DNA of 55,297 bases. It comes from Holdemanella biformis DSM 3989. GTDB taxonomy: Bacteria > Bacillota_I > Bacilli_A > Erysipelotrichales > Erysipelotrichaceae. The position numbers and the translations under genes were made by a program. This document shows, piece after piece, positions 20,216 to 28,771 of this stretch; the stretch's first letter is position 1, and every line of letters begins with the position of its first letter. The stretch covers positions 598,624-653,920 of the forward strand of contig NZ_DS996841.1 in NCBI RefSeq assembly GCF_000156655.1. The letters run 5' to 3'. The notes below the pieces were generated by a model. It searched no databases. It was not told the origin of the DNA and saw only the letters and a program-made list of their open reading frames with translations.

Positions 20216-20836
20216 CTATTTTGTACCGAAAATACGATCGCCTGCATCTCCTAAACCAGGAACAATATATCCATGCTCATTTAAATGATCATCTAATGAT
20301 GCCAAATAAATATCTACATCTGGGTGTGCTTCTTCAACCGTTTTCACACCTTCAGGAGCTCCAACCAAACAAACTAATTTAATATTTGTAGCACCTTGTT
20401 TTTTAACCATATCAATAGCCGCAACACTAGATCCACCTGTTGCCAACATTGGATCCACAACAATTGTAATTGCTTCTTCTAAATTTTTCGGATATTTTTC
20501 AAAATAAGTGTGTGGTTCTAAAGTTTCTTCATCACGATACATACCAACATGTGCAATTTTAGCAGTTGGAATTAAATCTTGAATTCCATTTACCATACCA
20601 AGTCCAGCACGTAAAATTGGTACAATAACCACTTTTTTAGCCAATTCATAGCCAGTGTACGGACAAATTGGAGTTTCAATCTCAACTGGATTTAATGGTA
20701 GATCACGCGTGATTTCATAAACCATTAATCCTCCAATTTCATCTAAGTTTTGACGAAAATCTTTCGTCCCCGTATCCTTTTTTCGCATAACTGTTAGTTT
20801 ATGCTTAATTAAAGGATGATCAATAACTGTTAACAT
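20216..20836 (-). CDS. upp: Uracil phosphoribosyltransferase
   Basis: 206-aa salvage enzyme converting uracil and PRPP to UMP. The PRPP-binding loop is [12 protein letters not shown] (about residues 126-137) and the C-terminus [13 protein letters not shown] is the uracil-binding signature. It is placed directly upstream of atpZ-atpI as in many Firmicutes and probably shares their transcript. An AAAGGTAGG box precedes the ATG. Confidence 0.97.
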   Translation of the reverse strand: MLTVIDHPLIKHKLTVMRKKDTGTKDFRQNLDEIGGLMVYEITRDLPLNPVEIETPICPYTGYELAKKVVIVPILRAGLGMVNGIQDLIPTAKIAHVGMYRDEETLEPHTYFEKYPKNLEEAITIVVDPMLATGGSSVAAIDMVKKQGATNIKLVCLVGAPEGVKTVEEAHPDVDIYLASLDDHLNEHGYIVPGLGDAGDRIFGTK

Positions 20837-20862
20837 TTAAATTACCTACCTTTATACTCATA

Positions 20863-20891
20863 ATTATAACATCCTTATCCATAATAGAAAA
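20863..20891 (-). promoter_or_regulatory. Possible upp-atp operon promoter
   Basis: TATAAT (20868-20863) with a weak -35 TTTTCT (20891-20886) 17 bases upstream. The -35 lies in the T-run of the walJ terminator. No other promoter is visible between this point and atpB. Confidence 0.5.
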
Positions 20892-20930
20892 CACTGAAAG
20901 AAATGGATTCCTCCAAAAACTTCCAGTGTT
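20886..20930 (-). terminator. Terminator after the MBL-fold gene
   Basis: On the minus strand AACACTGGAAG (20930-20920) pairs with CTTTCAGTGTT (20900-20890), one G-U pair, across a 19-base loop, and is followed by TTTCT. Confidence 0.65.
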
Positions 20931-20969
20931 ATATTATATGAATATTCTATTTTTTATCATTAAACAATT

Positions 20970-21710
20970 TTACTCAATTGTCAAAATTTCAAACTGCTTT
21001 GCCGCCCTTACATCCACTTTAGAAGGATGTAAGTCCTTTCTAAGTAAAACATCTGAAAAAGTATCTAACGCCAAATCTTGCGTATTTGCCTCTTCACTCA
21101 AATGTGCCAAGACAATATTTTTTGTCTTCATATTGATCAATGAAGTTAGATTTAAACTTGAATCTTCATTATTCAAATGTCCACTATCACTTAAAATTCG
21201 CTGCTTCAAAAACATAGGACGCTTTGTCTGCATCAAACGATTGACATCATGATTACTTTCAAAAATATAATGATCGGCATTGGCAATATATGGCTTGATT
21301 TGATTAGGCACATACCCTGTATCCGTTACATATACTAGCTTTTCCGTTTCTGATTCAACCACAAAACCAATGGTGTGTGGTGAATCATGGGATAAACCAA
21401 TAAATTGAATACTTAAATCGTTAATAATCATTTTTTGATTTGGGAATACATCATGCTTATCTAAAGCATCCTTTAAATCACAATAGGAATATACATCCAA
21501 ATGTTTAAAATGTTTTAATTGCGAAACATGATCTGAATGCGCATGACTAATTAAAACGCCATTTGTATCATCCACACAAGCCCCAACCTTTTGAAAGCTT
21601 TCCATTAAATACTTTTTGGTTGAACCACAATCAATCAACAATTGCGTATCTTTATGTCGGATCAAACAACTATTGCCTTTTGAACCACTACACAACAAAT
21701 CAATGCGCAT
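20970..21710 (-). CDS. walJ: MBL-fold metallohydrolase, WalJ/YycJ-like
   Basis: 246-aa beta-lactamase-fold protein. The metal-binding motif is SHAHSDHV (HxHxDH, about residues 53-60), with later ligand His/Asp in YVTDTGY and NHDVNR. The opening RIDLLCSGSKGNSCLI is typical of the YycJ/VicX group, which in Bacillus and streptococci is encoded with the WalRK system and affects the cell wall and mutation rate. Here it sits after the dnaB helicase instead. ATG 21710 is chosen because a GGAG box is nine bases upstream. It overlaps dnaB by 11 bases. Confidence 0.85.
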   Translation of the reverse strand: MRIDLLCSGSKGNSCLIRHKDTQLLIDCGSTKKYLMESFQKVGACVDDTNGVLISHAHSDHVSQLKHFKHLDVYSYCDLKDALDKHDVFPNQKMIINDLSIQFIGLSHDSPHTIGFVVESETEKLVYVTDTGYVPNQIKPYIANADHYIFESNHDVNRLMQTKRPMFLKQRILSDSGHLNNEDSSLNLTSLINMKTKNIVLAHLSEEANTQDLALDTFSDVLLRKDLHPSKVDVRAAKQFEILTIE

Positions 21711-23046
21711 AAATATCATCTCCGGATGCTTCTAAATTTGTAAAGCGAGATATGTTTTTTTCAAAGGCCAATTGAATCTTTCCAATACCACCATTACGAT
21801 GTTTTGCCAAAGACAAATCTACCACTTCCGTTTCTTCTTGTGATTCCTTATCTTTATCATAATAATTACTACGATATAAAAACATGACAATATCGGCATC
21901 CTGCTCGATGGATCCAGACTCACGTAAATCGGACAACTGCGGTTCATGATCTGTTCTTTCTTCAACCTTACGAGAAAGCTGAGAAAGCGCAATAACGGGA
22001 CATTCCATTTCTTTTGCCAAAATCTTTAAATTACGCGAAATATCACTAACCTCTTGTTGACGAGAATCGGCACGTGTTCCGGTAATCAGCTGCAAATAGT
22101 CAATTACAACTAAAGAAATAGAGCCATTTTCACTCTTTAATTTACGACACTTTGAAAATATCTGAGATACCTTGATACTACTTGTATCATCAATATAAAT
22201 CTTTCTTTCACTCAAATGTGAACCTGCCTCATATAAACGAGACATTTCTTCATTTGTCAATTTACCACTACGAAGCTTATCTGAATATACCTGAGATTCA
22301 GAACTCATTAAACGTTTCATCATCGAATCACTCGGCATTTCCAGTGAGAATATCGCAACAGCTCCTTCGTTACGTTTTGCAACCTGGGCTGCAAAATTCA
22401 AGGCCAAGGCACTTTTACCCATGGCCGGACGAGCTGCAAGAATAATTAAATCACCTCGTTGAAAGCCATTTGTCATACGATCCAACAAGACATAACCCGT
22501 TTCGATTCCAGTTACACCTTTCATCGTACGAAGCTCTTTTAATTCATTAATAACACGAGTAACGATTTCTTCACTCGATTCAAATTCGCTTCCCCTACGA
22601 TGCCTGGTTACATCCATAACTAAACGTTCCGCATCATCTAAAACTGTATCAATATCTTCACCAGATGAGTATCCTTCTTCACTGATTTTATCCGCAACAT
22701 AAATCAATCTTCTCAATTGCGCCTTATTCTTGATTGTTTCAATATACGATCTTGATGTTGCACTTGAAATAGCTGAATCGGCCAAACGAATAATATAATC
22801 TGTTCCTTGACTAGACTCTAACTGATCTGTTTCCTGTAAACGCGTAACCACTGTATTCATGTCAATAGGCTGACCATTTTCATGAATTGTACAGATAGCC
22901 TGATAAATCTGCTGATGAGAAGGCAAATAAAATTCTTCTGCATGTAAATCAAGTTCCTGACAATCTTGAATGACTCTTGGATAAACCATTAAAGAACCAA
23001 GAACAGATTGTTCTAAGGAAACCGCATTAGGCATTTCACGAGACAT
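21700..23046 (-). CDS. dnaB: Replicative DNA helicase (DnaB family; DnaC of Bacillus)
   Basis: 448-aa hexameric helicase of the replication fork. The N-terminal domain (PNAVSLEQSVLGSLMVYPRV) is followed by a RecA-like core with Walker A ARPAMGKSALALN (about residues 205-217), Walker B SLVVIDYLQLI and the DLRESGSIEQDADIV arginine-finger region. ATG 23046 is preferred, with AAAAGG upstream and just after the rplI stop codon. The order yybS-gdpP-rplI-dnaB matches B. subtilis. Confidence 0.97.
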   Translation of the reverse strand: MSREMPNAVSLEQSVLGSLMVYPRVIQDCQELDLHAEEFYLPSHQQIYQAICTIHENGQPIDMNTVVTRLQETDQLESSQGTDYIIRLADSAISSATSRSYIETIKNKAQLRRLIYVADKISEEGYSSGEDIDTVLDDAERLVMDVTRHRRGSEFESSEEIVTRVINELKELRTMKGVTGIETGYVLLDRMTNGFQRGDLIILAARPAMGKSALALNFAAQVAKRNEGAVAIFSLEMPSDSMMKRLMSSESQVYSDKLRSGKLTNEEMSRLYEAGSHLSERKIYIDDTSSIKVSQIFSKCRKLKSENGSISLVVIDYLQLITGTRADSRQQEVSDISRNLKILAKEMECPVIALSQLSRKVEERTDHEPQLSDLRESGSIEQDADIVMFLYRSNYYDKDKESQEETEVVDLSLAKHRNGGIGKIQLAFEKNISRFTNLEASGDDIYAH

Positions 23047-23047
23047 A

Positions 23048-23497
23048 TTATGCCTTTTCACTTACATGAACAACAATTTCACCAATCACTTGCCCATGAT
23101 ATAAGTCAACTGGAACACGAGTTACACCCAAAGAAGCAATTGATTGATCCAATTGAAGTTTTCTTTTATCAACACGAACTCCTTTTTTAGCCAATGCCTC
23201 AACAATTTGTTTACTTGAAACGGAACCAAAAGTAGCTCCATTTTTTCCTGTACTCAATCTAAACTCTAAAGTAATACCCTTTAAAGTTTCGCTTAAAGCC
23301 TCAGCTTCTTTTTTCAATTCTGCTTCATGCTCCGCTCTTTCTTCCATTTGTTTATCTAAAACTTTGGCAGAACCCTTTGTGTAGGCAATGGCAGACTTAT
23401 TTTTGAACAAGAAATTTCTTGCGTACCCATCACTTACTTCTACTACATCGTCTTTCTTTCCTAATTTACGAATATCTTTAAGCAATATTACTTTCAT
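23048..23497 (-). CDS. rplI: Ribosomal protein bL9
   Basis: 149 aa with the N-terminal RNA-binding domain MKVILLKDIRKLGKKDDVVEV and GYARNFL, a long connecting helix (about 45-75) and a C-terminal domain with STGKNGATFGSVSSKQI. Length and sequence are normal. The start overlaps the gdpP end by 20 bases. Confidence 0.98.
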   Translation of the reverse strand: MKVILLKDIRKLGKKDDVVEVSDGYARNFLFKNKSAIAYTKGSAKVLDKQMEERAEHEAELKKEAEALSETLKGITLEFRLSTGKNGATFGSVSSKQIVEALAKKGVRVDKRKLQLDQSIASLGVTRVPVDLYHGQVIGEIVVHVSEKA

Positions 23498-25448
23498 TAT
23501 TTTGTTCCTCCTCTATACATTTTAAGATCATATCCTTCATCTGTTGTACGGATACATCTGCCCTTTCAACAGCAGCCGCACTAAAGTGACCACCACCATT
23601 TAATTTTTCCATAATCTTTTGAACATTGTATGAACCATCACTACGAGCACTTACCGCAACCGCATTTGAATTGTTCTTAACTTTCGCAATTGTAAAACTT
23701 GCGATACAACCTTTGATCAAAAGCAACGCTTGTGATACTTGAGCCATCATCGTTTTTTCTAATGTTTCATCTTCAATAGCCGCAATCATAAAATGATTAT
23801 AATAAGGCTTAGCTTGCTGAATCAATGCATTCTTCATTGAGAAATACAAATAATCTTCGCACAATGCTTTTTCGGCACGTTTTGTATTAGCACCCCAATT
23901 TTGTAAAGCAGCTGCAGCTTCAAATGTACGCGCATCCGTATGCATTTTAAAACGATTTGTATCCACTAAAATACCCAAATACATAATCGTTGCTTCCATT
24001 TCATAAATAGGAATATGATTTGGAATATTTTGAAGCAATTCAACAATCAACTCACAAGCTGAACTCGCACTGCTTTCAACATATGTCAACAAAGTATTCT
24101 TAACAAACGCATCACTACGTCTATGATGATCAATCACAAGAATACGATTGCACTGATTCACAAATTCTTTAACACTTGAAATAGCTGGAATACCATGATC
24201 TGCCATAATCAATAGATCTGAATTGAAATCCATAGAAGCCATTGCCTCATCTGGAGTAACCAAATTATGCCTTTCTTGAACAACTGAGCTAAATGAATTC
24301 ATCACTTCTTGAAGTTGCTCATCTCTAGGTACATCTTTTAAAACGATATATACTTCTTTACCCAACGCATGCACCCAACTTGATAAGGCAAGACAGGCAC
24401 CCATACAGTCAAAATCACTCATCACATGTCCAGAAATATAGACACGATTGGATTCCATAATAGCTTCTTGAATCGATTGTGCCATAATACGGACACGCAC
24501 TTTAGAACGAGTCGAACTTGTCTCTGAGTTTCCACCCACAAACTGCACGGTTCCCCCACTAGCACGAATGGCCGCTTGATCTCCACCACGACTTTGAGCT
24601 AGTTCAATCAATTCATTAACCATATCATCTAAAACCGTGAAATCATTGGATCCATACGCAAAAGCCATACTTAAAGTAATCGAAACATCCAATTTATTCG
24701 CTTCATCTTTGATCAACTGTAGAATTGTAAAATTCTGCTTGCGTACTTGAGCCAATATCTCTTTATTTAAAATAACTAAGAAACGATCTGAACGCAAACG
24801 TCTGACAAACATTTTATTTTCTTTTGCCCAAGTAACTAAAGACGCTCTTAAATGCGTATTGATTTGTGCCATGATCTCTTCATTTTCATAAGATTGATAT
24901 TCCATATAATTATCGAGTTGCAACAAACCAATCACAATTTCATTATCTAAATATTGTTGGCGCATATTATAATAATCTGTAATATCTTTTACATACAAAA
25001 TTTGTGCATCTCTTTTACGCGTGATTTCATAGATACGACCTTCACTTTTTCCTATAACCATATCTACATCATCATCAAATAAAGTACGAATATTACTGAT
25101 CCAGCTCGTTAATTTATCATTTGTTAGATTGATTCCTTTTTCTTTAAAGAAAGGAGAAGCCCACGTTACAATATATTCTTCATTGTATGTTACAATACCC
25201 ACATCTCCAAAATTTAGTGCGTCCTTGGCATCTTTACCTAACACTCTTGATATATCGACTTCTGTTTTCATGCCATGCTTCTTTAATGACTTCCAAAAGC
25301 CAAAAAAAGCACACATTAAAATAATCCATATAACTAAGGCTGCAACCATGAATATATATTCTTTTTTCAAAAATAACAGAAACGATAGTATGCCACCTAA
25401 AACAAGGCCTGTAACGCATAGGCTACGCCACTTTTCAAATTGTTTCAT
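23478..25448 (-). CDS. gdpP: Cyclic-di-AMP phosphodiesterase GdpP
   Basis: 656-aa membrane enzyme hydrolysing c-di-AMP. Two N-terminal membrane helices (about residues 10-50) are followed by a PAS-like region, a degenerate GGDEF domain (about 160-290, with no GGDEF motif) and the DHH/DHHA1 catalytic part. Metal-binding motifs are SDFDCMGACLA, MADHGIP and VIDHHRRSD, and GGGHFSAAA in DHHA1. ATG 25448 is used because AGAGG lies about eight bases before it; the open frame extends further upstream without a start signal. Its position between yybS and rplI is conserved in Firmicutes. Confidence 0.95.
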   Translation of the reverse strand: MKQFEKWRSLCVTGLVLGGILSFLLFLKKEYIFMVAALVIWIILMCAFFGFWKSLKKHGMKTEVDISRVLGKDAKDALNFGDVGIVTYNEEYIVTWASPFFKEKGINLTNDKLTSWISNIRTLFDDDVDMVIGKSEGRIYEITRKRDAQILYVKDITDYYNMRQQYLDNEIVIGLLQLDNYMEYQSYENEEIMAQINTHLRASLVTWAKENKMFVRRLRSDRFLVILNKEILAQVRKQNFTILQLIKDEANKLDVSITLSMAFAYGSNDFTVLDDMVNELIELAQSRGGDQAAIRASGGTVQFVGGNSETSSTRSKVRVRIMAQSIQEAIMESNRVYISGHVMSDFDCMGACLALSSWVHALGKEVYIVLKDVPRDEQLQEVMNSFSSVVQERHNLVTPDEAMASMDFNSDLLIMADHGIPAISSVKEFVNQCNRILVIDHHRRSDAFVKNTLLTYVESSASSACELIVELLQNIPNHIPIYEMEATIMYLGILVDTNRFKMHTDARTFEAAAALQNWGANTKRAEKALCEDYLYFSMKNALIQQAKPYYNHFMIAAIEDETLEKTMMAQVSQALLLIKGCIASFTIAKVKNNSNAVAVSARSDGSYNVQKIMEKLNGGGHFSAAAVERADVSVQQMKDMILKCIEEEQNNESNIA

Positions 25449-25459
25449 ATAGAAAACCT

Positions 25460-26314
25460 CTATTCTTTTCTCAACTGTAAAAGACAGTCTAATTCTCCCA
25501 TAAACATCCACAATAAATTAAGTCCAGGTATAAAGGCACCAAAAATAGATAGAAATGACCATTTCTTTTTTTGATACTTTACACATAAACTCATAAAATA
25601 AACAACACCAAAATATAAAAGTAAAGCACAATCCACAAAAAATAAAATTTGTGCTAAATCTTGAATCCCCGTTGGACATTTTAACACATTTTGAATAAAA
25701 AAGAACGCAATCCATACCACAATAGAGCATACTCCAACCCATCTTGGACTTTGTACCTTTGATAATGGTTGTAAAGGAACAATATCCATATGCATACGCA
25801 TGCATACCATTAATGCGACTAGATGTATACATAAAGCTTGTAAAAGTCCTAACATTCCTATCATCAAGTATGTAAATACTTTTAAGCTAATAAATGGAAT
25901 GTATTGTGAAATTAAGCGGAAATCTTCATAGAAATCAATACCGAATAATGTACTCCACAATAGAATAATACATAAATTAGCCAAAACAGATAGAATAAAA
26001 CAGAAAATAAAATTTGTCATATTCTTAACATGTTTAGACACCCCCACACCATATAAAAAACCAATCAATAATGATGTCCAACTATAAAACCAGGTCGTGA
26101 AGCCACCAAAAAACATGGTCATCAAGCCCATACAAATGGTTACCAAAATTCCCATTTTGACTCCGCTCATAGCTGTATAAATGAGTACAGGGAAAGCAAA
26201 AATCCAGGAAGCACTGGATTCAATCATTAATGCACTCTGTTGATTTAAAAATAATAAAGCTCCATAAATAGCGCAAACCATAGCGCCTTTTGTGATTTGT
26301 TTCGTTTTAATCAT
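25460..26314 (-). CDS. yybS: YybS-like DUF2232 membrane protein
   Basis: 284-aa protein with about eight hydrophobic segments and almost no soluble part, at the position of yybS upstream of gdpP. DUF2232 proteins resemble energy-coupling/S-component-like membrane proteins; the function is unknown. The ATG at 26314 has no Shine-Dalgarno; instead a TTGAAG-17-TATAAT promoter ends six bases before it, so the transcript is predicted to begin at the ATG. Confidence 0.85.
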   Translation of the reverse strand: MIKTKQITKGAMVCAIYGALLFLNQQSALMIESSASWIFAFPVLIYTAMSGVKMGILVTICMGLMTMFFGGFTTWFYSWTSLLIGFLYGVGVSKHVKNMTNFIFCFILSVLANLCIILLWSTLFGIDFYEDFRLISQYIPFISLKVFTYLMIGMLGLLQALCIHLVALMVCMRMHMDIVPLQPLSKVQSPRWVGVCSIVVWIAFFFIQNVLKCPTGIQDLAQILFFVDCALLLYFGVVYFMSLCVKYQKKKWSFLSIFGAFIPGLNLLWMFMGELDCLLQLRKE

Positions 26315-26320
26315 ATTCTT

Positions 26321-26349
26321 ATTATATAAAAATAAAAAAAAGACTTCAA
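26321..26349 (-). promoter_or_regulatory. yybS-gdpP promoter, predicted leaderless
   Basis: TTGAAG (26349-26344), 17 bases, TATAAT (26326-26321), six bases, then ATG (26314). The -35 box is inside the rpsR terminator stem and the spacer is its T-run. Confidence 0.7.
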
Positions 26350-26361
26350 TATATGAAGTCT
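26337..26361 (-). terminator. rpsF-ssb-rpsR operon terminator
   Basis: On the minus strand AGACTTCA (26361-26354) pairs with TGAAGTCT (26348-26341) and is followed by seven more T residues. It closes the ribosomal operon right after rpsR. Confidence 0.88.
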
Positions 26362-26363
26362 AA

Positions 26364-26594
26364 TTAGTCAACCACGTAAGGTAACAAAGCCATTTGACGA
26401 GCACGTTTAATAGCTGTTGCTAACATTCTTTGGTATTTTGCACGAGTTCCAGTCACACGTCTAGGAATGATTTTTCCATTAGCGTTGATGAAACGTTTTA
26501 ATAATTCTACGTCTTTGTAGTCGATTTCCTTAATTTTGTTCTTAGTGAAGTAACAAACTTTTTTACGACCCATACGTTGTTTTTTAAATGCCAT
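26364..26594 (-). CDS. rpsR: Ribosomal protein bS18
   Basis: 76 aa, highly basic, with the family core [20 protein letters not shown] and [14 protein letters not shown]. It binds the small subunit together with S6, encoded upstream. GGAAGG precedes the ATG. It is the last gene of rpsF-ssb-rpsR. Confidence 0.98.
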   Translation of the reverse strand: MAFKKQRMGRKKVCYFTKNKIKEIDYKDVELLKRFINANGKIIPRRVTGTRAKYQRMLATAIKRARQMALLPYVVD

Positions 26595-26611
26595 AAGTAA
26601 GTCCTTCCTTT

Positions 26612-27130
26612 CTAGAATGGTAAGTCATCACTAGCAATATCTAGTGAATCATTCGCATTGAATGTTGAATCAAATGCGTTGTTTGTATTCTGCACAGGAT
26701 TTGAGTATGAATTTTGATTATATCCATTCTGTGCAGGAGCAGTATATGTATTTTGAGCAAAACCTTGATTCATTCCATAATCTTGGCTTCCAGCTGAGTA
26801 ATTTGATTGTGCATTTTTTGGTTCTAAGAATTGAACACTTTCTGCCACAACCTCTGTAACATATACCCTTTGTCCTTGTTGATTATCATAAGAACGAGTT
26901 TGGATACGTCCCTCTAAACCAATCAATGAACCTTTGTGTAAATACTGTGTCATCAAATCAGCTGTTTTATTCCAAGCTACACAGTTAATAAAATCTGCAT
27001 CTGGCTGTCCTTGCGTTGAAACACGACGGCCAACTGCCATTGTGAATGAGCAAACACTTGTTCCACTTTGCGTTTTACGTAATTCAGGATCACGTGTTAA
27101 ACGCCCAACTAATACTACTCGATTAATCAT
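26612..27130 (-). CDS. ssb: Single-stranded DNA-binding protein
   Basis: 172 aa with an N-terminal OB fold ([31 protein letters not shown]), a Gln/Asn/Tyr/Gly-rich linker (about residues 108-160) and the conserved acidic tip DDLPF that recruits repair and replication proteins. It lies between rpsF and rpsR, the usual Firmicute order. Confidence 0.98.
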   Translation of the reverse strand: MINRVVLVGRLTRDPELRKTQSGTSVCSFTMAVGRRVSTQGQPDADFINCVAWNKTADLMTQYLHKGSLIGLEGRIQTRSYDNQQGQRVYVTEVVAESVQFLEPKNAQSNYSAGSQDYGMNQGFAQNTYTAPAQNGYNQNSYSNPVQNTNNAFDSTFNANDSLDIASDDLPF

Positions 27131-27146
27131 ATTTATTTAACCTCGA

Positions 27147-27440
27147 TTATTTTTCGCTTTCAGTTTTTACAACCATAATACGAATAACATTGTTGCTGAT
27201 ACGAGACAAACGTTGGAATTCGAAAACTCCCGCATTGTTTGCAGTTACGTTGATAACTACATAGTGTCCCTTCTTCATGTGATCGATTTCGTAAGCGAAT
27301 TCTTTCACACCCCAGTCATCTACTTTGTCAATTGAACCACCGTTTTCAGTGATTGTTGCATGTAAACGATCTGAAACTGTTTTGAACGCTGCATCATCTA
27401 AAGATGCATTCACAATGTACATAATTTCATATTTTTTCAT
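27147..27440 (-). CDS. rpsF: Ribosomal protein bS6
   Basis: 97 aa. MKKYEIMYIVNASLDDAAFK and HMKKGHYVVINVTA are family signatures. The start at 27440 has GGGAGG seven bases upstream; the open frame runs further 5' without a start signal. It begins the rpsF-ssb-rpsR operon behind a promoter at 27509-27538. Confidence 0.97.
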   Translation of the reverse strand: MKKYEIMYIVNASLDDAAFKTVSDRLHATITENGGSIDKVDDWGVKEFAYEIDHMKKGHYVVINVTANNAGVFEFQRLSRISNNVIRIMVVKTESEK

Positions 27441-27508
27441 GTGTACACCTCCCTTTGGTCTTTTTTGGCTTCTTTCGAAGCAGAGAACAGGCATAAACCT
27501 GCTTTGTT

Positions 27509-27538
27509 ATTATAACAAAAAAAGACTTTGCTTGTAAA
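27509..27538 (-). promoter_or_regulatory. rpsF-ssb-rpsR promoter embedded in the preceding terminator
   Basis: On the minus strand TTTACA (27538-27533), 18 bases and a perfect TATAAT (27514-27509). The -35 lies in the loop of the upstream terminator and its T-run is in the spacer. Confidence 0.75.
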
Positions 27539-27549
27539 CCACAAAGTCT
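27515..27549 (-). terminator. Terminator of the activator/dehydratase/NUDIX operon
   Basis: On the minus strand AGACTTTG (27549-27542), an 11-base loop and CAAAGTCT (27530-27523) are followed by TTTTTT. It directly follows the stop codon of the NUDIX fusion gene. Confidence 0.87.
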
Positions 27550-28771
27550 AATATTTTTTTAATTGATATTGCGCATTATAGTAAAGCTCATTAAATTTAG
27601 TTCCCGCAAACACTTCAAGCACATCGCTTAAGCCTGAAACCAACTTATAATCCTGAATATTCGATAATGGAATCCAATAGGATTCTTCATTTATCTTTCC
27701 ATTAAACACATTCGTTTTATATAAGAATACAATATGTCTACAATTATCACTTGTGATAAACTGTTTAGTTCCACAAAGCTCTAATTGATCAACATCCAAA
27801 CCTGTTTTCTCTTTTACATCACGAATTGCCGATTGCACAAAGGATTCACCAAGTTCAATATGACCTGATGGTAATGTGTATCCATTTGGATTTTTGCTAT
27901 TTTGAACTAACACATTTCCTTTTTCATCTTGAACCATGACCATATTTGTTAATTCGCAATATTCAGCTTGCTTATTCGCATTCAATCGTCTTCTTTCAAG
28001 TGCTAGTTTACCATCTGCTACAATATTACGAATCTCTGTAGAAATACGACGTTCTGGGAAAGCTTTTGAAATATGTTTTTTTGCTTCTAAAGAGAAGTTA
28101 TCTAAACTGCTTTGGAATTCTTCAATACGCTGGGATAAATCAGGACGAGACAACATCCATTCTTGAAAAGCTTCTTGCGCTTCTTGAACACGCAATTGAC
28201 TTTCGGCTTCGAAATCCTTTTTGAAAGCTTCCATTTGTGTTTGCACCTTTTGGAATACTTTCTTGCGACGAAGTAAAGCAAGCACAGTAAATACACAGTC
28301 AATACCAAAACCAATCGTAAAGGCTGACAAAAAACTCATCAATGCCGTAAGTGGAATATCTAACACGATATCTTGAATCACTGGATGAATGATATAAACC
28401 ACCACAATAGACATAATGCCAAATAAAGTGGAGTTCAACAAACATACGCGTCCATTAATATTCATAAATCTTTTAGAGTAATCCCACCATCTTGTTTTAA
28501 ATAAAATTTCCATTACCCAACTCGTAATATATTCCAAAGTACTTGTGATAATGACACCCAAAATAAATACAAGTATTGGATAATCTTTCACAAATAACAA
28601 AGGATATAAAACCAATAAAGCACCTACTCCATAAATCGGACAATATGGACCATAAAAGAAGCCTCGGTTAATAAACTTCTTTGCGGGAATCCCACAATAT
28701 AAGTCTTCACACACCCATCCTAAAAAGGCATACAAAATAAAGTAGGCATAGGCATATACAAATTCCATCAT
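27548..28771 (-). CDS. Membrane protein (PF06541-like) fused to a NUDIX hydrolase domain
   Basis: 407 aa in three parts. Residues 1-180 are a membrane domain with about five segments and the motif AFLGWVCEDLYCG, FINRGFFYGPYCPIYG, typical of the so-called putative ABC-transporter type IV family (CmpB-like). Residues about 185-285 are a charged, probably coiled-coil helix. Residues about 285-400 form a NUDIX domain with SGHIELGESFVQSAIRDVKE matching the NUDIX box, except that RE is RD and the second Glu of EE is Lys (EKTG). Activity may therefore be reduced. The stop of the dehydratase-like gene overlaps its ATG (ATGA), so they are co-translated. The substrate is unknown. Confidence 0.8.
   Translation of the reverse strand: MMEFVYAYAYFILYAFLGWVCEDLYCGIPAKKFINRGFFYGPYCPIYGVGALLVLYPLLFVKDYPILVFILGVIITSTLEYITSWVMEILFKTRWWDYSKRFMNINGRVCLLNSTLFGIMSIVVVYIIHPVIQDIVLDIPLTALMSFLSAFTIGFGIDCVFTVLALLRRKKVFQKVQTQMEAFKKDFEAESQLRVQEAQEAFQEWMLSRPDLSQRIEEFQSSLDNFSLEAKKHISKAFPERRISTEIRNIVADGKLALERRRLNANKQAEYCELTNMVMVQDEKGNVLVQNSKNPNGYTLPSGHIELGESFVQSAIRDVKEKTGLDVDQLELCGTKQFITSDNCRHIVFLYKTNVFNGKINEESYWIPLSNIQDYKLVSGLSDVLEVFAGTKFNELYYNAQYQLKKY

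Noticed and set aside
27441-27508. S6:S18-binding leader RNA upstream of rpsF
   Set aside because: A GCAGG/CCTG-type hairpin exists, but I could not find the CCG-containing bulge that defines the known motif.
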